DNA of 64,000 nucleotides from Geomonas agri. Lineage in GTDB: Bacteria; Desulfobacterota; Desulfuromonadia; Geobacterales; Geobacteraceae. Under the pieces are notes generated by a model, which was not told where the DNA came from, searched no databases, and saw only the letters and a program-made list of their open reading frames with translations. Both the position numbers and the translations under genes were made by a program. Positions 37,662-50,715 of this stretch are shown here, piece after piece. Within the stretch, counting starts at the first letter, position 1. Every line of letters begins with the position of its first letter. The stretch lies in contig NZ_JAINZO010000002.1 of NCBI RefSeq assembly GCF_020179605.1, positions 620,001 to 684,000 on the forward strand, read 5' to 3'.

Positions 37662-37860
37662 TGGGGATAACTGTGGAGAAACTGCCTGTCTGAGGCCCTG
37701 TCAAAAAAAGCTGTGCAGAAATGAACATAACTGGACGGATTATCCCGCCAGGTTTCCAGAGCCAAAAGTTCAGCAGTTTCAAAGGGTAAACAGGGTTGTC
37801 CACAGTATCAACAGGACACTATCTACTACTACAATCTTTATATAAAACATAATAAAACTA
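37662..37860. other. oriC: Probable oriC: DnaA boxes, CTA triplets and AT-rich unwinding region
   Basis: Between dnaA and dnaN: TGGGGATAA (37662-37670, reverse box-like), TTGTCCACA (37796-37804) and GTATCAACA (37805-37813), then CTACTACTAC (37823-37832), which fits the DnaA-trio pattern, then an AT-rich run TTTATATAAAACATAATAAAA (to about 37858). The order box, spacer, trios, AT-rich DNA matches the basal unwinding module known from Bacillus. The dnaA-dnaN location is a common origin site. Confidence 0.7.
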
Positions 37861-37875
37861 GAACCGGAGAGAGAC

Positions 37876-38994
37876 ATGGAATTCAGAATCAGCAAAGAGA
37901 TTTTTATGAAAGCCCTCCAGAGAATCCAGGGTATCGTAGAAAAGCGTAACACCATGCCCATTCTCTCCAACGCACTGCTGGAGGTTCAGAACGACCAGCT
38001 CTTCATCACCGCCACCGATCTAGAGGTTGGCATGAAGAGCTCCTACCCGACCACCGTGATCCGCGAAGGCAAGATCACCGTCTCGGCCAAGAAACTCTAC
38101 GAGATCGTCAAGGAGATGCCGGACGAGGAAATTCTCTTCACCACCAAGGACAACGACTGGGTCGAGATCACCTGTGGCAAGGCCCGCTTCAACATCGTCG
38201 GTCTCTCCTCGGAAGAATTCCCCTACTTCCCCAAGGTGAAGGAGGAGAGCTTCCTGGTCTTCAAAAACGAGATCCTGGCTGACATGATCGAGAAGACCTC
38301 CTATGCCATCTGCTACGACGAGACCAAGTACAACCTGAATGGTATCTTCATCAAGGCGTTCGACGAAAACGGCACCAACGTCCTCAAGATGGTGGCAACC
38401 GACGGTCACCGCCTCTCCGTCGCCCAAAAAGAGATCAACGGCAACATCACCGCCGAGCTTTCCAAAGGCGTCATCTTCCCGAGAAAAGGCATCTTCGAGT
38501 TGAAGAAGATGGTGGAGGAAGAGGACGGCGAGATCATGCTGGGCTTTATGGACAACAGCGCCGTCATCAAGAAGGGGAACACCGTGGTGGTGATGCGCCT
38601 CATCGACGGCGAATTCCCGGACTACACCAAGGTCATCCCGGTTGCCAACGACCGCATCGTCCAGATCAACCGCGACAAGTTCCTCCACTCCCTGAAAAGG
38701 ATGTCGATCCTCTCTTCCGAGAAGTTCAAGGGGGTCAAGATCGACGTCAACCCGGAGCTGGTGATCATTTCCTCCAGCAACCCGGAACTGGGCGAGGCGC
38801 GCGAGGAGATCGAGATCGATTACGACGGCAACGGTATCTCGGCCCGTTTCAACGCCAAGTACCTGATCGACGTCCTTTCGGTCATGGAGCAGCGTGAGGT
38901 GGAGCTGAAACTCAAGGACGAGCTCTCACCGGTCATAATGAAGGCAGCGGGCGGCGAGGAGTTCCTGGCGGTCATCATGCCGATGAGGCTCTAA
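37876..38994 (+). CDS. dnaN: DNA polymerase III beta subunit (sliding clamp)
   Basis: 372 residues, three-domain clamp that tethers polymerase III to DNA. Seen: KRNTMPILSNALLEV, ATDLEVGM, the ATDGHRLSVA core and the C-terminal IMPMRL that lines the partner-binding pocket. GGAGAGAGAC precedes the ATG. Second gene of the rightward origin operon. Confidence 0.98.
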   Translation: MEFRISKEIFMKALQRIQGIVEKRNTMPILSNALLEVQNDQLFITATDLEVGMKSSYPTTVIREGKITVSAKKLYEIVKEMPDEEILFTTKDNDWVEITCGKARFNIVGLSSEEFPYFPKVKEESFLVFKNEILADMIEKTSYAICYDETKYNLNGIFIKAFDENGTNVLKMVATDGHRLSVAQKEINGNITAELSKGVIFPRKGIFELKKMVEEEDGEIMLGFMDNSAVIKKGNTVVVMRLIDGEFPDYTKVIPVANDRIVQINRDKFLHSLKRMSILSSEKFKGVKIDVNPELVIISSSNPELGEAREEIEIDYDGNGISARFNAKYLIDVLSVMEQREVELKLKDELSPVIMKAAGGEEFLAVIMPMRL

Positions 38995-39000
38995 AAGGCA

Positions 39001-39111
39001 GATAAAGATTAAGACAAAGATTAAGAAAACCGGAGACAACAGCCGGATATGGAAGAGCTACTGGAAATCACCTCGTTTTCTTAATCTCAATCTTTGTCTC
39101 AATCTGTCTTT
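39001..39111. repeat. Long low-complexity inverted repeat between dnaN and recF
   Basis: GATTAAGACAAAGATTAAG (39008-39026) on the left is mirrored by CTTAATCTCAATCTTTGTCTC (39080-39100) on the right, enclosing a CCGG-rich loop. It ends directly at the recF start, which has no Shine-Dalgarno. Confidence 0.7.
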
Positions 39112-40209
39112 ATGAAACTTATAAAACTCAAACTTGCTTCATTCCGTAACCTGCAGAACATCGAGCTTGTTCCAGGCAAGAAGTTCAACGTTTTTTACGG
39201 CAATAACGGCCAGGGCAAGACCAACCTGCTGGAATCGATCTACCTCCTTGCGACGATGAAGTCCTTCAAGCAGGCGAAAAACGCCGAGCTGATCGCGTTC
39301 GGCTCGGAGTTCGCCCTGATCAAGGGGATCGTGGAACGGGACCGGGTCAGCAGGGAGATCGCCCTGCTGTTGGAGAAGCAAGGCAAAAAGGCGAAGATCG
39401 ACGCCAAGCTCGCGACGCGGCTGGACGACTTCTTTGGCAGTTTAAACGTGGTGCTTTTCACGCCGGAAGAGATATCCATGGTGCGCGGGGGGCCGGACCT
39501 GCGGCGCAGGTACCTGGACCGGGCGGTCTTCACCTGCGATTTAAGTTACCTGGCCGCCTTTCACGACTACTCGAAGATCCTGAAAAACCGCAACGCCCTC
39601 TTGAAGGTCGGCGACGGCAGCGGGCTCGAGGTCTGGACCGAGCAGTTGATCCAGGCTGCGCAACTGGTGATCGAGCGAAGAAAGGCGTACCTGGCCGAGA
39701 TAGGGAAACTGCTGCAGGGCTTCTACAGCGAGATTTCCGGCAACGACGAGACGGTGCAGATCGAGTACCGGCTGCACGGGGTGGACCAGAAGGCCTATGG
39801 CGAGGATCCCGCCGCCGCCCTCGCCGATGCACTCAAGGCGCACGCGGCGGAAGAGAAGAGGCGCCAGACTACGGCCATAGGGCCGCACCGGGACGACCTC
39901 TACTTCGGGTTGAACGGTCGCTCCGCCCGGCACTTCGCATCGCAGGGACAGCAGAGGTCCTTCGTGCTGGCGCTCAAGATGGCGGAGATCGAGTACATCA
40001 CCAGGTGCTTCGAGGCACCGCCGGTGCTCCTGCTGGACGACATGACCAGCGAACTCGACCGCGAGCGCAACCGGAACCTGATGGATTTTCTGAAGAAAAG
40101 AGAGATGCAGGTCTTCATCACCACCACGTCGCTCTCCAACGTGGCGATCGAGGAGATGGAAGACAATCGGACCTTCAGGATACGTGAAGGCCGCATCATC
40201 GAGAGATGA
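39112..40209 (+). CDS. recF: DNA replication and repair protein RecF
   Basis: 365 residues. SMC-like ATPase that helps load RecA at gaps. Walker A GNNGQGKTNLLE (about 31-42), ABC signature SQGQQRS, and Walker B-like LLLDDMTSELD are all intact. ATG 39112 is the family start; it directly follows the arm of an inverted repeat and no ribosome site is visible, which is odd. Confidence 0.97.
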   Translation: MKLIKLKLASFRNLQNIELVPGKKFNVFYGNNGQGKTNLLESIYLLATMKSFKQAKNAELIAFGSEFALIKGIVERDRVSREIALLLEKQGKKAKIDAKLATRLDDFFGSLNVVLFTPEEISMVRGGPDLRRRYLDRAVFTCDLSYLAAFHDYSKILKNRNALLKVGDGSGLEVWTEQLIQAAQLVIERRKAYLAEIGKLLQGFYSEISGNDETVQIEYRLHGVDQKAYGEDPAAALADALKAHAAEEKRRQTTAIGPHRDDLYFGLNGRSARHFASQGQQRSFVLALKMAEIEYITRCFEAPPVLLLDDMTSELDRERNRNLMDFLKKREMQVFITTTSLSNVAIEEMEDNRTFRIREGRIIER

Positions 40210-40225
40210 CCAAAACATGATGACA

Positions 40226-40312
40226 CTCCTCTCCCCGAAGGGGGGAGGCTGGGAGGGGCTTGTTTGTGAAGTTTCCCCCTCCCCTGCCCCTCCCCCTCCG
40301 GGGGCGGGAAAT
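40226..40312. repeat. REP-like GC-rich repeat between recF and gyrB
   Basis: CTCCTCTCCCCGAAGGGGGGAGG and CCCCTCCCCCTCCGGGGGCGGG are imperfect palindromes of the CCCTCCCC type. Confidence 0.55.
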
Positions 40313-40323
40313 TGAGTAATTGA

Positions 40324-42735
<2,412 letters not shown>

Positions 42736-42812
42736 GAGGGGGGGAGCTCGGGAGGCAACGTCCCTGTGTTAACAGGTGTTAAGGCCCTGGAATCCTTAAA
42801 TAAAAAAAATTT

Positions 42813-42831
42813 CCCCTCCCTTCGGGAGGGG
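42813..42831 (+). terminator. TTCG-loop hairpin between gyrB and gyrA
   Basis: CCCCTCCC-TTC-GGGAGGGG is a very stable hairpin, but no T run follows, so it may only attenuate gyrB-gyrA readthrough. Confidence 0.45.
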
Positions 42832-42930
42832 ATAGCGTTTTGCATATATCTACTGCAAATCAATTGTGAGGGCATTTTTCGGGGGATTTCGCCCGGAAGT
42901 GCCGCCTTTTGACCGGAAAGGGTTTCCTAA

Positions 42931-45444
<2,514 letters not shown>

Positions 45445-45450
45445 AAGCCG

Positions 45451-45566
45451 TCCTCACCCCGCCCCTCTCCCGGGCGGGAGAGGGAGTGAAAGGCGGTCAA
45501 ACCCCTTCGCAAGGGAATAGTTGAGCAGGACCCCTCGCCCTTCGGGAAAGGGGAAGGGGTGAGGGC
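45451..45566. repeat. REP-like palindromic repeats downstream of gyrA
   Basis: CCTCACCCCGCCCCTCTCCC..GGGCGGGAGAGGG and CCCCTCGCCCTTCGGGAAAGGGG...GGGTGAGGG: two inverted elements of the same family as at 15171. Confidence 0.7.
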
Positions 45567-45679
45567 GATGCCACCATGGCGGAGTCCCCCCGGCAGGAGC
45601 AGTACAGGCAGCAACCGGTCGAACATGCAATCTTTGCCCTCCTTTGGAGGGGTGCCATGCAGTGAAAAAGGGTAGGCCC

Positions 45680-47203
45680 ATGCAACAGAGCGAGAAGGTA
45701 GACAACTCCCTCAACGAGCGTCGCGATATTCTGGATCTCCTGGTGCGGCTTAAGAGTGACGGTATCTCTATCCACGAGATGGAGCGGATTGGCCTGAAGT
45801 TCCAGGAGGCGGGCAGACGCGCGCTGCGTCCGCTGGTGCGGGAACTCTGGCGCGAAAACTCGGGAGAACTGATCACCAAGTATGCCTACATACTGGACTT
45901 CTTCGATACCAGCGACTGGCTCGACCAGTTGATCCAGATAGCGCTCAAGCGCCAGGACCTCGCTGCCGACGGCAAGGCCGCCCTGATGATCGCGCTGGAA
46001 GGGTACGGCGTCGACGTCAACTCACCTCCCTTCAAGCATGACAAGCCGAGTTCCGGCGGCACCTCGCTGGGGCAGCAGGTCCAGGGAGCCATGCAACTGG
46101 GCGAGGAGGGGATGGTCACCTTCCTGGACGACTTCCTCTCCTACCCTGCCGAAGTGCAGCAGGTCGTGATCCGCGAGTTGTGCCACTCGGGCGACGACCA
46201 GTCCCCCCGCTTGCTTCAGGCAATGCTCTGGCACGAGGACCGCGATATCGTGCAATCCGCGCTGGCAGCCCTGGGTAAAATAAGGGACTCCAGGGCCGCA
46301 GCCGTGCTGCAGGACTTCCTGGCCGACTGCGACGCTGAACTGGCTCCTTTCGCCGAGAAGGCCCTGCGCAGGCTCCGTTTCCTGGGGGTCGTGGTGCCGC
46401 CGCCGCGCAAACAGCTTCCGTTCCATACTGCCTATGCGACGCCGCCGGACGGGGACGGGTACCGTTCCCTGCTCCTGTCCCGCTGGGCTGGGCCGGATAC
46501 GGTCAGCGTGCTGTACATGCAGGTGCACGAGCGGCGTGGAGTGCTGGCCGCCTGGGGCGCCGGGGACCTCACCCTCGACAACTTCACTGCCGAGGTGGAA
46601 GGGTTCCGGATGCAGGACGACCTGATCGAGGTGGCTCCGGGGTACCTGCTGGACCTCGTGCGTGACGCCCTTTACTGGAGCCGTGACCTCTGCTACCTCC
46701 CGGCTGACTTCTACATGAGGCGCGGTATCTTTGCCGGCGAGGACATGACCCCGGCACGGTTCACGGAAAAGCTCACCGACCTCCCCCGCGGTCGCCGGCT
46801 CAGCTTCCACGAGGGCGAGCAACTGGCCCAACGGCTCTTCGCCGACAGCTTCTTCTCCGGCTGGTTCATGGCGGCACAGCGGGTCTACGACTTCGCCGAG
46901 GAATACCGCAGCGGCAAGGGGTGCGAGCAGGTTCTGGAGCGTTTCTGCGCGGAGCTGCTGGCGCCCGAGATGGAATTGATCCGGGAGCGGCTGCTGGTAA
47001 GTGCGGACCTGATGCGCCGCTGCGGCAGGGACAACCTCGAAGTGGCCAAGATTGTGGGACTTGCCGACAGCATGGTGGACAGCCCGCTGCCGCACCACCT
47101 GCACCCGTTCCTGCGCCGCTTCGCTCTGGAGAGCATGGAGATCGCCCGGGAATCGCTGGAGCGCGGCGAGGAGCCGCCGCTGAGGGCGGTAGAAGAGCTG
47201 TAG
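45680..47203 (+). CDS. HEAT-repeat-like hypothetical protein
   Basis: 507 residues, soluble and mostly helical. The segment around residues 130-240 contains HEAT/PBS-lyase-like repeats (DRDIVQSALAALGKIRDSRA). The C-terminal half is not recognised. ATG 45680 has a weak AGGGTAGG site; GTG 45662 with GGAGGGG about 10 bases upstream is an equal alternative. HEAT proteins usually bind other proteins. Function unknown. Confidence 0.7.
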   Translation: MQQSEKVDNSLNERRDILDLLVRLKSDGISIHEMERIGLKFQEAGRRALRPLVRELWRENSGELITKYAYILDFFDTSDWLDQLIQIALKRQDLAADGKAALMIALEGYGVDVNSPPFKHDKPSSGGTSLGQQVQGAMQLGEEGMVTFLDDFLSYPAEVQQVVIRELCHSGDDQSPRLLQAMLWHEDRDIVQSALAALGKIRDSRAAAVLQDFLADCDAELAPFAEKALRRLRFLGVVVPPPRKQLPFHTAYATPPDGDGYRSLLLSRWAGPDTVSVLYMQVHERRGVLAAWGAGDLTLDNFTAEVEGFRMQDDLIEVAPGYLLDLVRDALYWSRDLCYLPADFYMRRGIFAGEDMTPARFTEKLTDLPRGRRLSFHEGEQLAQRLFADSFFSGWFMAAQRVYDFAEEYRSGKGCEQVLERFCAELLAPEMELIRERLLVSADLMRRCGRDNLEVAKIVGLADSMVDSPLPHHLHPFLRRFALESMEIARESLERGEEPPLRAVEEL

Positions 47204-47209
47204 CGGAAG

Positions 47210-47246
47210 CCCCTCACCCCGCCCCTCTCCCGGAGGGAGAGGGGAT
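47210..47246. repeat. REP-like palindromic repeat
   Basis: CCCCTCACCCCGCCCCTCTCCCGGAGGGAGAGGGG, same family as 15171 and 45451. Confidence 0.65.
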
Positions 47247-47351
47247 GTAGATGCAGCTGGCGAAAGCGGTGACGCAGGCGAGAATGTTAATTATTTGTGC
47301 TACAATGAGGTCCTCATGAGGGCTACGCACACGGTAAGAGGGCTTGAATAG

Positions 47352-48359
47352 ATGCTAGAGAAAGTTGCAGTAATCGGTGCCGGCAGTTGGGGCACCACGC
47401 TAGCCGACCTGCTCGCCAAGAAGGGCCACCAGGTCACCCTGTGGGCCTACGAGGCGGAACTGGTGGTCACCATGCGCGACACCAGGGAGAACAACCTCTT
47501 CCTCCCGGGCATCACGCTGCAGGAAAGCCTCGCTTTCACCAACGACCTCGAGGAGGCCTACCGCGGCTGCACCATGGTGCTCTGCGTGGTGCCGTCCCAG
47601 CTAGTGCGTCGGGTGATCAGCAACTCCCTCCCCTTCATCCCCAAAGAGGCGGTCATCATCTCCGCCAGCAAGGGGATCGAGGTGGACACCTTGGCCACCG
47701 TTTCCGAAATCTACCAGGAAATCCTCCCCCCGGAGATGTACGCCAACTTCGCCGCCCTCTCCGGCCCGAGCTTCGCGCGCGAGGTGGCGCAGGAGATGCC
47801 GACCGCGGTAGCGGCTGCCGCTGCTACCGAGCAGATCGCGCGCCGGGTGCAGGAAGCATTCAACACCAACTTCTTCCGGGTCTACCGTAACTCGGACGTG
47901 GTGGGGGTGGAACTTGGCGGCGCCATCAAGAACGTCATCGCCATCGCCGCGGGCATCTCGGACGGTCTTGGCTTCGGCTGCAACACCCGCGCGGCCCTGA
48001 TCACCCGCGGCCTTGCCGAGATGACCCGGCTCGGGCTCGCCATGGGGGCCCAGCCCGCCACCTTCGCGGGGCTCGCCGGGATGGGAGACCTGGTGCTCAC
48101 CTGCACCGGCGACCTGTCCAGGAACCGCAGCGTCGGCATCCAGATCGGGCAGGGGCGCCGCCTCGAGGAGATCCTCGGCGAAATGCGCATGGTGGCCGAA
48201 GGGGTCAAGACCACGGAATCCGCCTACAACCTGGCCAAGAAGCTGGGGGTCGAGATGCCCATCATCGACCAGATGTACCAGATGCTCTACCAGAACAAGC
48301 CGGCACGAGAAGCGGTCCTTGAGCTTATGACCAGGAACCTCAAGGCCGAAGGAGCTTAA
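47352..48359 (+). CDS. gpsA: Glycerol-3-phosphate dehydrogenase [NAD(P)+]
   Basis: 335 residues. It reduces dihydroxyacetone phosphate to sn-glycerol-3-phosphate for phospholipid synthesis. Seen: nucleotide-binding GAGSWGTTLADLLAKKGH (8-25), LSGPSFAREVA, the catalytic Lys in GGAIKNVIAIAAG and GMGDLVLTCTG. It starts at ATG 47352 and ends ahead of a long inverted repeat with a T5 run. Confidence 0.97.
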   Translation: MLEKVAVIGAGSWGTTLADLLAKKGHQVTLWAYEAELVVTMRDTRENNLFLPGITLQESLAFTNDLEEAYRGCTMVLCVVPSQLVRRVISNSLPFIPKEAVIISASKGIEVDTLATVSEIYQEILPPEMYANFAALSGPSFAREVAQEMPTAVAAAAATEQIARRVQEAFNTNFFRVYRNSDVVGVELGGAIKNVIAIAAGISDGLGFGCNTRAALITRGLAEMTRLGLAMGAQPATFAGLAGMGDLVLTCTGDLSRNRSVGIQIGQGRRLEEILGEMRMVAEGVKTTESAYNLAKKLGVEMPIIDQMYQMLYQNKPAREAVLELMTRNLKAEGA

Positions 48360-48360
48360 C

Positions 48361-48428
48361 AGCAGGTCGAGGTCAAGGTTAAGGTGAAGCGAAGTTCTCA
48401 ACCTCAACCTTGACCTCAGCCTGTTTTT
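48361..48428 (+). terminator. Long imperfect inverted repeat with T run after gpsA
   Basis: GAGGTCAAGGTTAAGG (48369-48384) pairs with CCTCAACCTTGACCTC (48402-48417), and TTTTT follows at 48424-48428. It works as a terminator on paper, but the arms are low-complexity, like those at 39001-39111. Confidence 0.65.
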
Positions 48429-48444
48429 CCACCAAGGATAGGTA

Positions 48445-50715
48445 ATGCAACCACGCTTTGGCATAAGAACCAAACTGCTCCTGTCCATTCTCGCCATCCT
48501 TCTCATCTCTTATTCCACCCTGATCTACTCGACCATGAAGACCATGAGCGCGTCCCTGCGTTCAGAGGTCGACCGTAACCTGGAAACCAACCTCACCTAC
48601 GCCCGCAGCCAATACCAGGACCGCGCCAGGGTGGTCAAATATTCGCTGCTGCAGCCAGCCAGCTCGAAAACGGTGCAGGAACACCTGGTGACCGGGGACC
48701 GCCCCTGGCTCGACTCCCGTCTCAAAGACGTGCACAAGGTGCTCCCCTACCTGGACTTCCTGCTGGTGATCGATGGCAGAAAGCGGATCGTTGCCGGCAT
48801 CAACACCAACTCCTACGGCGAGGAACTGTACCTGCCCGGGGTGCTGGACCAGGCACTGGCGGGAAAACGGGCGGTGCATTCCACCGAGATCCTCCCGGCG
48901 GCGGTACTGTGCCAGGCAGGGACGACCCGGTATTGCGAACAGGAGAGTAACGCCGAGGCGCTGGTGAACACGGTGGTGGTGCCGGTACTGAGCGATAGCG
49001 GCGCCGAGCTCGGATGTTTCGTTGCCGGCGAAGTGCTCAACAATCACGCGATACTCCCCAGCGAACTGCAGGAGGTATCCGGCAGAGACGTCGAGGTGAG
49101 TATCACCCAACGGGACCTGCGCATCGCCAGCAGCCTGCCGGCCACCCTGCGCGACATCTCCACCCTCTCACCCCAAGTCATCGACGTGCTGGAGCGGGGC
49201 GAGGTCTATCGCGGCGAGGCGCGCATCGGGTCGAGAGACTACGAAACGGTTATCGACCCCATCCTGAACAGTCGGGGCGAATTCGTCGGTTCCGTTTCGG
49301 TCGCCGTTGCCACCGAAAGGTTTAGGGAAACCAAGCGTGAGAATCTCGGCAACATCCTCGCCTCCGCATTTATCGGCATCATCTGTTCCTTCGGCCTCGC
49401 TTTTCTCGCCTCCCGCCACCTGACCGGGCCTCTGCGGCAACTGGCGGCGAGCGCCAGCAAGATCGAACAGGGGGATCTGGACCAGAGGGTCGAGGGGGAC
49501 CAGGACGACGAGGTGGGGGTGCTGGCCTCTTCGTTCAACAAGATGGTGCAGGCACTTAAGGAACGCGACTCCATCATCAACAAGAAGACGGACGACCTCC
49601 AGGACTTGAACGAGCAGCTGGAGCGGATGGTGGACGAGCGGACCTCGGCCTTGGTCATGGAGATGGGGAGGCTGGAGGCGGTGTTGACCAGCCTGGCCGA
49701 GGCCGTGGTGGTGACCGACCTGGACAACCGGGTGGTGCTCTTCAACCCGGCGGCGCAGCAGCTCTTCGAGATGGTGCCGCACCGCGTGGTAGGGCAGCCC
49801 ATCGAACAGGTATGCGAACTGGTAGGCTTCACGTCGCTTTGGGAGCGGATCAAGGACCTGGCCCAGCCCGACCGCGGCGGCGGGACCAAGGAGGAGCTGA
49901 CGGTGAAGGGGAAGCGGCTGTACGTCTACCTCTCCTCGCTCTCCGACGAGTTCGGCAACTTCGCAGGCATCGTCCTCTCCATCCGCGACGTTACCGTGGA
50001 GCAGCAGGTGGACCGGATGAAGACCGAGTTCATCTCCACGGTCTCGCATGAGCTGAAGACCCCGCTCACCTCCATCAAGGGATCGCTGCAGCTCCTTTTG
50101 ACCCGGAGCAAGTGGCTCACCGACACCGAGCGGCAGCTCCTTACCGTCTGCTTCCGCAACACCCAGCGTCTGATCCGGCTGATCGGCGAGATCCTCGACA
50201 TCTCGGGCATCGAGTCGGGCGGGATGGTGTTCAAGTTCAAGCCGGTCTCCATCGGCGAACTCACGGTGTACGCCGTCGAGGAGATCAAGTCCTACGCCAT
50301 GGGACGCGACATCACCATCGTCAACACCGTCGGCGAGCACCTCCCCATGGTCTACGGCGACAGCGACCGCCTGATCCAGGTGATCACCAACCTCCTTTCC
50401 AACGCGGTGAAGTTCTCGCCCGAGGGTAAGGTGGTGATGATCAGCGCGGAGCAGGAAGGGAACTACGTGGTGGTGTCGGTGGCCGACAAGGGGCGCGTGA
50501 TCCAGTGGTCGGACCGCGACAAGCTTTTCAAAAAATTCCAACAGATAGAGTGCCAGGAACGGGGCAAGGTGGGTGGCACCGGGCTGGGGCTCGCCATCTG
50601 CAAGGAGATCATCGAGCGCCACCACGGCCGGATCTTCTACACCGCCGCCCAGGAGCGCGGCAACACCTTCAGCTTCACCGTGCCAATCATAGGGGAGACC
50701 GATGCCAAAGGATAA
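48445..50715 (+). CDS. Membrane sensor histidine kinase (Cache-HAMP-PAS)
   Basis: 756 residues. Membrane helix (12-31), a periplasmic Cache-like sensor (about 35-290), a second helix (SAFIGIICSFGLAFLASRHL), HAMP (about 330-380), a short coiled coil, PAS (about 400-520), HisKA with VSHELKTPLTSIKGS, and HATPase with NLLSNAVKFSPEG and GGTGLGLAI. The G1 box reads ADKGRVI where DxGxGI is usual, a possible change in ATP handling. It overlaps the next gene by 14 bp, which suggests one signalling unit. Confidence 0.92.
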   Translation: MQPRFGIRTKLLLSILAILLISYSTLIYSTMKTMSASLRSEVDRNLETNLTYARSQYQDRARVVKYSLLQPASSKTVQEHLVTGDRPWLDSRLKDVHKVLPYLDFLLVIDGRKRIVAGINTNSYGEELYLPGVLDQALAGKRAVHSTEILPAAVLCQAGTTRYCEQESNAEALVNTVVVPVLSDSGAELGCFVAGEVLNNHAILPSELQEVSGRDVEVSITQRDLRIASSLPATLRDISTLSPQVIDVLERGEVYRGEARIGSRDYETVIDPILNSRGEFVGSVSVAVATERFRETKRENLGNILASAFIGIICSFGLAFLASRHLTGPLRQLAASASKIEQGDLDQRVEGDQDDEVGVLASSFNKMVQALKERDSIINKKTDDLQDLNEQLERMVDERTSALVMEMGRLEAVLTSLAEAVVVTDLDNRVVLFNPAAQQLFEMVPHRVVGQPIEQVCELVGFTSLWERIKDLAQPDRGGGTKEELTVKGKRLYVYLSSLSDEFGNFAGIVLSIRDVTVEQQVDRMKTEFISTVSHELKTPLTSIKGSLQLLLTRSKWLTDTERQLLTVCFRNTQRLIRLIGEILDISGIESGGMVFKFKPVSIGELTVYAVEEIKSYAMGRDITIVNTVGEHLPMVYGDSDRLIQVITNLLSNAVKFSPEGKVVMISAEQEGNYVVVSVADKGRVIQWSDRDKLFKKFQQIECQERGKVGGTGLGLAICKEIIERHHGRIFYTAAQERGNTFSFTVPIIGETDAKG

